Shown here: in pieces, positions 56,027 to 64,000 of the stretch
Layout: each line of letters begins with the position of its first letter
How positions within the stretch are numbered: the stretch's first letter is position 1
From: Microbacterium psychrotolerans
GTDB lineage: Bacteria > Actinomycetota > Actinomycetes > Actinomycetales > Microbacteriaceae
Assembly: GCF_031085295.1 (NCBI RefSeq)
Contig: NZ_JAVFWO010000002.1
Coordinates: 496,001 to 560,000, forward strand
Direction of reading: 5' to 3'
DNA: 64,000 bases
Notes under the pieces: generated by a model
Seen by the model: the letters and a program-made list of their open reading frames with translations, nothing else
Databases searched by the model: none
Told to the model about the DNA's origin: nothing
Translations under genes and position numbers: made by a program

Positions 56027-56479
56027 GTGACTGAAACGGTGGACGTCCCCATTATCGCCCCCGACGTCCCGGTGTACGCACACCCCGGAGACGCCGGAGC
56101 CGACCTCGTCGCCGCCGAGGAGGTACGGCTCGAACCCGGCGCTCGCGCGCTCGTCGGCACCGGCGTGCGCATCGCGCTGCCCGAGGGATACGTCGCCTTC
56201 GTCGTGCCCCGCAGCGGCCTCGCAGCCAAGCACGGCATCACGATCGTCAACGCCCCCGGCACCATCGACGCGGGCTACCGCGGCGAGATCAAGGTCATCC
56301 TCCTCAACACCGACCGCGAGCACGCGCACGACATCTCGGTGGGCGACCGCATCGCCCAGCTCATCGTCATGCCGGTGCCTCGCGCCGTATTCATCCCCGT
56401 GGAGCATCTGCCCGACAGCGTGCGCGGCGAGGGCGGCTTCGGCTCCACGGGCTACCAGAAGGACGGAGTCCTCGCATGA
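56027..56479 (+). CDS. dut: dUTP diphosphatase
   Basis: Trimeric dUTPase, 150 residues, the standard length. Motifs 1 to 5 are visible: PGDAGADLVA, PRSGLAAKHGI, NAPGTIDAGYRGEIKV, GDRIAQLIV, and the Gly-rich C-terminal RGEGGFGSTG that closes over the substrate. The GTG at 56027 gives the normal N-terminus VTETVDVPIIAPD and fits the leaderless promoter. The stop overlaps the DUF3710 ATG by 4 nt. Confidence 0.95.
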   Translation: MTETVDVPIIAPDVPVYAHPGDAGADLVAAEEVRLEPGARALVGTGVRIALPEGYVAFVVPRSGLAAKHGITIVNAPGTIDAGYRGEIKVILLNTDREHAHDISVGDRIAQLIVMPVPRAVFIPVEHLPDSVRGEGGFGSTGYQKDGVLA

Positions 56480-57075
56480 CCGACCCCTCATCCGCCGACG
56501 GACCGCGCAAGGTCGCGCCCGAGGACCGCGCCACCACCGGCCCGTTCGACGAGTCCGAAGCCAACCCGGTGCGGCCGTACATCGACCTCGGCGGCATCAA
56601 GATCCTTCCGCGCGAAGGCCTGAACCTGCGACTCGAGGTCGAGGAGCAGACGAAGCGCATCGTCGCCGTCGGACTGGACTACTCGGGCTCGACGCTGCAG
56701 GTTCAGCCGTTCGCCGCGCCCCGCTCGGCGGGGCTCTGGGCGGAGACGCGCGAGCAGATCCGTCAGCAGATCCGCCAGCAGGGCGGCCGCGTCGAGGAGC
56801 GCGAGGGCCCGCTCGGCCCCGAGCTGCTCGCCGAGGTTCCCGTCGTCGCCGGTCCCGACGGCACCGCGGGCAAGCGTCTCGCGCGCTTCGTCGGCGTCGA
56901 CGGACCCCGTTGGTTCCTCCGCGGTGTCATCGGCGGCGCGGCGACAGCCGACGTCGAGGCGGCCGCGGCCGTCGAGGATCTGTTCCGGTCGATCGTCGTC
57001 GTCCGCGGCGGATCGCCCATGCCGCCGCGCGATCTCATCCCGCTGCGCATGCCGGCCACGCCGGGCTCGGCGTGA
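56476..57075 (+). CDS. DUF3710 family protein
   Basis: A 199-residue protein of the actinobacterial DUF3710 family. YIDLGGIKILPREGLNLRLEV, IVAVGLDYSGSTLQVQPFAAP, SAGLWAETREQIRQQI and VDGPRWFLRGVIGGAA are conserved. No membrane segment is seen. The block dut-DUF3710-DUF3159 is conserved in actinobacteria; function is unknown. It overlaps dut and the next gene by 4 nt each, so the three are translationally coupled. Confidence 0.9.
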   Translation: MTDPSSADGPRKVAPEDRATTGPFDESEANPVRPYIDLGGIKILPREGLNLRLEVEEQTKRIVAVGLDYSGSTLQVQPFAAPRSAGLWAETREQIRQQIRQQGGRVEEREGPLGPELLAEVPVVAGPDGTAGKRLARFVGVDGPRWFLRGVIGGAATADVEAAAAVEDLFRSIVVVRGGSPMPPRDLIPLRMPATPGSA

Positions 57076-57869
57076 GCGACAGCCCGCGGCCCGACGACCA
57101 GGATCCGGAGCGAACGGCGAAAGCTCCCGCCGACGGGGGGAGCTCTCCCATCGACGAGACCGAGACGCCGGCGTCCGCATCCGAGGTGCTCGGCGCGGCT
57201 CTCGGCAGTGCTGCACGGCGCGCCGGGCTCGACCCCGCGGAGGGCCGCAGCACCGGTCACGTCGTGTGGACGGCGATGGGCGGCTGGCGCGGCATCCTGG
57301 AATCCGTCCTTCCGGGCATCGTGTTCCTGGTGGCATGGACCCTCACATACGACAGCGAGACGCGGACGGGCAACCTGCCGCTGAGCCTCGGGCTGTCGGT
57401 CGGCCTGGCCGCGGTGTTCACGATCGTGAGGCTCATCCAGCGGCAGTCCGCGAGCGCCGCGATCGGCGGTCTGATCGCGGCTGCCGCGGCGGCGGGTCTG
57501 TCGCTCTGGACGGGCAGGGGAGAGGACAGCTTCATCCCGGGCTTCCTGACGAACACGATCTACGGAACGGCGTTCCTCGTGTCGGCGCTCGTGGGGTGGC
57601 CGCTCATCGGTCTCGCGGTCGGATTCCTGATGGGCGAGGGCACCGCGTGGCGCGCCGATCGGCGCAAGCGCCGGGTGTTCTTCTGGCTGTCGCTCGCATG
57701 GGCCTCTCTGTTCGCGCTGCGCCTCATCGTGCAGGTGCCGCTCTACTTCGCGGGCGACGTGACGGCGCTGGGCACGCTCAAGCTGGTGATGGGGCTGCCG
57801 CTGTTCGCGCCGCTGGTCGCGGTCACGTGGCTCGCCGTGCGAGCGCTCTACCCTCGCGCGCCGAAGTGA
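57072..57869 (+). CDS. DUF3159 family membrane protein
   Basis: A 265-residue protein with an acidic disordered N-terminus (about 1-60), then at least five hydrophobic segments from LESVLPGIVFLVAWTLTY on. It carries AWRADRRKRRVFFWLSLAWASLFALRL, the typical DUF3159 stretch with the positive patch. Function is not known; some members are called CbiM-like or intracellular septation-like. GTG 57072 overlaps the DUF3710 stop (GTGA). Confidence 0.9.
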   Translation: MSDSPRPDDQDPERTAKAPADGGSSPIDETETPASASEVLGAALGSAARRAGLDPAEGRSTGHVVWTAMGGWRGILESVLPGIVFLVAWTLTYDSETRTGNLPLSLGLSVGLAAVFTIVRLIQRQSASAAIGGLIAAAAAAGLSLWTGRGEDSFIPGFLTNTIYGTAFLVSALVGWPLIGLAVGFLMGEGTAWRADRRKRRVFFWLSLAWASLFALRLIVQVPLYFAGDVTALGTLKLVMGLPLFAPLVAVTWLAVRALYPRAPK

Positions 57870-57875
57870 TACATT

Positions 57876-57893
57876 TATCTTGACATCAAGATA
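57876..57893. promoter_or_regulatory. Perfect 18-bp palindrome upstream of aconitase
   Basis: TATCTTGACATCAAGATA: two 8-bp arms around CA. It lies in a locally AT-rich stretch 110 bp before the acnA start and contains a TTGACA. It looks like the operator of a dedicated repressor. It is not the AcnR motif of Corynebacterium as I know it. Confidence 0.6.
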
Positions 57894-58002
57894 GTTTTCC
57901 CTCGATCCGTTAGGTCGACCTCACTAGCCGCGGGCTTCGGGGCGGGGGAAGATGGGGATGCCGGACTCCGGCACGATCCCGCCGCCGACGAAGGAGACAG
58001 AC

Positions 58003-60831
<2,829 letters not shown>

Positions 60832-60843
60832 CAGCTGATTCAC

Positions 60844-60875
60844 GGGGGACCGGATGCCGCGGCATCCGGTCCCCC
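60844..60875 (+). terminator. Terminator after acnA
   Basis: GGGGGACCGGATGCC (60844-60858) and GGCATCCGGTCCCCC (60861-60875) pair perfectly around GC and are followed by TTCATG. Confidence 0.85.
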
Positions 60876-60888
60876 TTCATGCCCCGGG

Positions 60889-60894
60889 TAGACT
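60889..60894 (+). promoter_or_regulatory. Candidate -10 of dxs
   Basis: TAGACT, 34 nt before the dxs ATG. The predicted short leader carries AAAGGAGCGGGG. Confidence 0.5.
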
Positions 60895-60928
60895 TGCAGA
60901 GCCCTTCCCGGGCCGGAAAGGAGCGGGG

Positions 60929-62905
60929 ATGTCGCTGCTGTCGTCCATCACCGGACCCCGCGACCTCGACGGACTGACCACCGATCAGCTCGAGCAGCTC
61001 GCGAGCGAGGTCCGCGGCTTCCTCGTCGAGAACGTCGCACGCACGGGAGGCCACCTCGGCCCCAACCTCGGCGTCGTCGAGCTGACGATCGCACTGCATC
61101 GGGTCTTCGACTCGCCGAACGACCCGATGATCTTCGACACCGGCCACCAGTCCTACGTGCACAAGCTGCTGACCGGACGCCAGGACTTCACGAATCTGCG
61201 CGCCCGCAACGGCCTCGCCGGCTATCCGCAGCGGTCGGAGAGCGCGCACGACGTCGTCGAGTCGTCGCATGCGTCGAGCTCCCTGAGCTGGGCCGACGGC
61301 GTCTCGCGCGCCCTGACCCGCACCGGGCGCAAGGACCGGCACGTCGTGGCCGTCGTGGGCGACGGCGCCCTGACCGGCGGCATGACGTGGGAGGCGCTCA
61401 ACAACATCTCCGACGACAACGACCGCAACCTGGTGATCGTCGTCAACGACAACGGCCGCTCGTACGCGCCGACGATCGGCGGCATGGCCCGCTACCTCAA
61501 CCGCGTCCGCACGGCGGAGTCCTACCGCACGCTGCACCGCGGCTCCGACGACTTGTTCCGCAAGCTGGGTCCCGCCGCACGCGCCGTCTATCGCGGGGTT
61601 CGCGGAGGCACGCACGGCTTCCTCTCCCGGTTCACCAACAACGCGGCCCTCTACTCGAACCTCGACATCAAGTACCTCGGCCCCGTCGACGGTCACGACC
61701 TGCCGACGCTGATCGAGACCCTCGAGCTCGCGAAGTCGTACGGCGCTCCCGTCATCGTCCACGCCATCACCGAGAAGGGCCGCGGCTATGCCCCGGCTCT
61801 GGAGGACGAGGCCGACCAGTTCCATGCGGTCGGCAAGATCGACCCCATCACGGGGGAGTCGCTCGGTGCGACCGGCGGTCTCGCGTGGACCGACGTCTTC
61901 GCCGACGAGCTCGTCTGCGTGGGCGATGCGCGCGACGACGTGATCGCGATGACGGCGGCGATGCTGCGCCCGACCGGGCTGCTGCCGTTCGCCCAGCGGT
62001 TCCCCGACCGCGTGTACGACGTCGGCATCGCCGAGCAGCACGCCGTCGCCTCGGCGGCCGGTCTCGCCTTCGGCGGGCTGCACCCGGTCGTCGCGATCTA
62101 TGCGACGTTCATGAACCGCGCGTTCGACCAGGTGCTGATGGATGTCGCCCTCCATCGCGCCGGCGTCACCTTCGTGCTGGACCGCGCCGGGGTCACCGGA
62201 CCCGATGGGCCGAGCCATCACGGCATCTGGGATCTGGCCATGCTGCAGCTCGTGCCGAACATCCGCATCGCCGTGCCCCGCGACGGGGAGCGCCTGCGTG
62301 AGGAGCTGCAGGAGGCGGTCGCCGTCGACGACGGCCCCACCGTGATCCGCTTCCCGAAGGGCGTCGTCAGCCCCGAGCTCCCGGCGCTGGAGCGCCTCGA
62401 TGACGGCGTCGACGTGCTGGTGCGCTCCGACGCCCACGACGTGCTGCTCGTCGGCATCGGCCCCATGGCGCACATCGCCGTCGACGTGGCCGAGCGCCTG
62501 CGCGCACAGGGCATCGGCGCCACCGTCGTCGACCCGCGCTGGGCCGTGCCGGTGCAGCCGTCGGTCGTCGACCTCGCGGCATCCCACCGGCTCGTCATCA
62601 CGATCGAGGACGGCATCCGCGTGGGCGGCATCGGCACCCGCGTCCGCCAGGTGCTGCGCGAGGCGGGCGTCGACACCGCAGTGGACGAACTGGGTGTGCC
62701 CGACGAGTTCATCGACCACGCGAGCCGTGAGCAGATCCTCGAGGATGCCGGGCTCACCGCGGCCAAGATCGCGCAGGACGTCGTGGCGCAGGTGCTCGGC
62801 ACCCGCATCCCGGTCGCGCGCGGCGCCCAGAGCGGCGACCCGACGCCGACAGGTCAGATCCCGACGCTGCCGGATCTCGCTCGCAGCCGCGACGACCGGC
62901 GCTAG
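60929..62905 (+). CDS. dxs: 1-deoxy-D-xylulose-5-phosphate synthase
   Basis: Thiamine-dependent first enzyme of the MEP isoprenoid pathway, 658 residues. FDTGHQSYVHKLLTGR, the ThDP motif VVGDGALTGGMTWEALNN, and the transketolase segments YDVGIAEQHAVASAAGLAFG and DRAGVTGPDGPSHHG are present. ATG 60929 follows a near-perfect AAAGGAG. The frame extends upstream to 60854, into the acnA terminator, which is not credible. The last base pairs overlap the stop of the convergent SPFH gene. Confidence 0.96.
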   Translation: MSLLSSITGPRDLDGLTTDQLEQLASEVRGFLVENVARTGGHLGPNLGVVELTIALHRVFDSPNDPMIFDTGHQSYVHKLLTGRQDFTNLRARNGLAGYPQRSESAHDVVESSHASSSLSWADGVSRALTRTGRKDRHVVAVVGDGALTGGMTWEALNNISDDNDRNLVIVVNDNGRSYAPTIGGMARYLNRVRTAESYRTLHRGSDDLFRKLGPAARAVYRGVRGGTHGFLSRFTNNAALYSNLDIKYLGPVDGHDLPTLIETLELAKSYGAPVIVHAITEKGRGYAPALEDEADQFHAVGKIDPITGESLGATGGLAWTDVFADELVCVGDARDDVIAMTAAMLRPTGLLPFAQRFPDRVYDVGIAEQHAVASAAGLAFGGLHPVVAIYATFMNRAFDQVLMDVALHRAGVTFVLDRAGVTGPDGPSHHGIWDLAMLQLVPNIRIAVPRDGERLREELQEAVAVDDGPTVIRFPKGVVSPELPALERLDDGVDVLVRSDAHDVLLVGIGPMAHIAVDVAERLRAQGIGATVVDPRWAVPVQPSVVDLAASHRLVITIEDGIRVGGIGTRVRQVLREAGVDTAVDELGVPDEFIDHASREQILEDAGLTAAKIAQDVVAQVLGTRIPVARGAQSGDPTPTGQIPTLPDLARSRDDRR

Positions 62906-63612
62906 ACCGACGAGAGGCGCGTCGCGAGGACGGATGCCGCGGCATCCCATTCCGCGCTCTGCGGGTCGGCAGGACGCGGCGTGATCGCCTGCGACAGCAG
63001 GTAGCCGTCGGTGAGTGCGTCGCCCGTGACGATCACGCGCAGCAGCTCGATGCCGCAGTCGGTGCGCACGAGGTCCGAGCAGGCGTCGACGACCCGCGGC
63101 GACAGGAGGTCGTTCGGCGGGAGCACGGCGCCGTCCAGCTGGTGCACGAGATCGCGCAGAGCCGCGCCCACGATGTTGCCCGCGCGTTCGCGCACATTGA
63201 CGACGTCGAGCTCGAGCACACGAAGGTCGTGCCCCGACACGATCGGACGCCAATCGAACGAGGCATGCACCAGATGCTGATGCCCACTGGCAGCGGTGAG
63301 ACTGCGGGCGGGCAGATCCGTCGACCGCGCGCGCACATCGACCAGCCGGTACCAGTAGAAGATCGGGAACGCGCCATGGGTGCCGGGCCGCAGCACCACC
63401 ACCTCGCCGCGACCGTCGTCCGCGCCGCGGCTGCGACGGATGATCGGCTTGCCGTTGCGAGTGCGGATCGCGGTCGAACCCTCGTCGACCGTCACCAGGA
63501 ACAGCTTCATGAGGGCGGGGACAACCACGAGCAGCGTCAACGCCGCGCCGCTGGTCTTGACCAGCACCCCCAGCGCGCTGCCGCTGAACATCCCCGAGAT
63601 CACATCCAGCAT
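62902..63612 (-). CDS. SPFH/band 7-like membrane-anchored protein
   Basis: A 236-residue protein from ATG 63612 (GGGAGG upstream). It has one N-terminal membrane helix (ALGVLVKTSGAALTLLVVVPALMKLFL, about 13-39), then a band 7/SPFH-like domain. DEGSTAIRTRNGKPIIRR, VVVLRPGTHGAFPIFYWYRLV and VRARSTDLPARSL are typical of the strand-rich first half. The usual long oligomerising coiled coil is missing. Function is unknown; a membrane-microdomain scaffold is the family analogy. Its TAG stop overlaps the dxs TAG as CTAG. The frame continues to 63792 without support. Confidence 0.75.
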   Translation of the reverse strand: MLDVISGMFSGSALGVLVKTSGAALTLLVVVPALMKLFLVTVDEGSTAIRTRNGKPIIRRSRGADDGRGEVVVLRPGTHGAFPIFYWYRLVDVRARSTDLPARSLTAASGHQHLVHASFDWRPIVSGHDLRVLELDVVNVRERAGNIVGAALRDLVHQLDGAVLPPNDLLSPRVVDACSDLVRTDCGIELLRVIVTGDALTDGYLLSQAITPRPADPQSAEWDAAASVLATRLSSV

Positions 63613-63794
63613 CCGGACACCTCCCGTTCGCACCATCCGACAGGGACAGGATGCCCTGCGCAGAAGGGCTGCTGCGCCCTGGCGGCCCGAGGGCGCCGAG
63701 TGTTCATACGCCGGACGCGTCGCGTTCCGTGAGGCGAGCATCGCTGTTCGCAGCGCGGCCGCGACGAGCGGTCCGCGGCTCCCCGCGGACATGC
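63613..63794. other. Intergenic, SPFH-gene upstream region
   Basis: 182 bp, GC-rich, between the SPFH-like gene and the terminator downstream of the FadB-type gene. I see no gene, and no promoter I would defend. Confidence 0.4.
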
Positions 63795-63830
63795 GGAAGG
63801 GCGCATCCTCCGCAGAGGATGCGCCCTTCC
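63795..63830 (-). terminator. Terminator after the FadB-type gene
   Basis: GGAAGGGCGCATCCTC (63795-63810) and GAGGATGCGCCCTTCC (63815-63830) form a perfect 16-bp stem, loop CGCA, 18 nt beyond the stop of the minus-strand gene entering from the right. Confidence 0.85.
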
Positions 63831-63848
63831 ATGAGCGGCTCGACCGTG

Positions 63849-64000
63849 TCAGCCGGCGATGCCCTTGATCACCGGGTGATGGAAGGTGTCACCGAACGCG
63901 CGCTCGGATGCGCCCTCACGATCGAGGTACGGCGATGCGCCGCCGTCAATGAACGGCCAGCCTGCGCCGAGGATGAGGCAGAGGTCGATGTCTTCCACCT
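63849..64000 (-). CDS. 3-hydroxyacyl-CoA dehydrogenase (FadB-type), C-terminal end
   Basis: Only the last 49 residues are in the window; the gene continues past the right edge. On the minus strand the end reads VEDIDLCLILGAGWPFIDGG, then ASPYLDREGASERAFGDTFH and HPVIKGIAG before TGA. This is the closing part of the 3-hydroxyacyl-CoA dehydrogenase domain of trifunctional FadB/FadJ-type beta-oxidation proteins, including the DxxLxxGxGWP motif. A thiolase gene is expected upstream, outside the window. Confidence 0.8.
   Translation of the reverse strand, partial: VEDIDLCLILGAGWPFIDGGASPYLDREGASERAFGDTFHHPVIKGIAG

Noticed and set aside
60841..60928. A riboswitch (for example TPP) before dxs
   Set aside because: The short region is filled by the acnA terminator, a -10 and a normal ribosome site. 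No TPP-type conserved motifs are visible.

Overview
The window looks like chromosomal sequence from a high-GC Gram-positive actinobacterium, most likely a Microbacteriaceae member close to Microbacterium. The evidence is the very GC-rich codon use, many GTG starts, actinobacteria-restricted families (DUF3145, DUF3159, DUF3710, DUF3093, DUF4191, DUF4193, SepH, RDD next to glnA), a homodimeric aceE beside a FasR-type regulator and a fab cluster, and polyphosphate glucokinase. I see no phage, transposon, integrase, plasmid or CRISPR features. Almost everything is core genome.

Layout. 1-5.7 kb: end of a DsbA-family gene, then the compact run dusB-dgt-dnaG-ABC ATPase. 5.8-8.5 kb: tRNA-Asn, a membrane protein, divergent def and a NIPA/DMT-like transporter, and a CAT-anticodon tRNA. 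8.6-14.3 kb, the most accessory-looking part: a NagE-type PTS permease, a solitary DUF262-DUF1524 (GmrSD-like) protein, a 2-oxoglutarate-oxygenase-like gene behind a candidate iron box, and DUF3145. 14.4-22.1 kb (minus strand): aceE-fasR-fabD-fabH-acpP-fabF, joining acetyl-CoA supply to fatty-acid synthesis. 22.2-27.7 kb: tRNA-Val, an APC permease, a zinc-ribbon coiled-coil protein, a degenerate Pol I-like polymerase, rnpB, and ppgK. 27.7-35.2 kb, nitrogen block: glnA2-glnE, convergent glnA1 with a GlnR-type box, RDD and DUF4191. 35.3-42.4 kb: a membrane protein resembling a pseudokinase, then sucB-lpdA-pepA (minus strand) and a PAC2 protein. 42.6-47.9 kb: primary sigma factor, an F420-ligase-like gene, and an ATP-grasp gene divergent from an unusual pair of alanine racemase-like genes. 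48-55 kb: topoisomerase IV parE and parC (convergent), a phosphodiesterase, sepH. 55-64 kb: DUF4193, DUF3093, dut-DUF3710-DUF3159, aconitase, dxs, an SPFH-like protein, and the 3' end of a FadB-type gene.

The observations most worth follow-up are these. (1) Two overlapping racemase-like genes at 45.8-47.6 kb each lack one of the two catalytic residues of alanine racemase and keep the other, which suggests an obligate heterodimer. They share a bidirectional -10 element with an ATP-grasp gene. (2) A 2OG-Fe(II) oxygenase-like protein of unknown substrate lies behind a DtxR/IdeR-like box. (3) The lone DUF262-DUF1524 protein has an unrecognised C-terminal domain. (4) A repeated TANNNT-N6/7-RTG arrangement implies leaderless transcripts for at least nine genes. 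(5) A clean palindrome lies upstream of aconitase, whose protein carries a histidine-rich insert.
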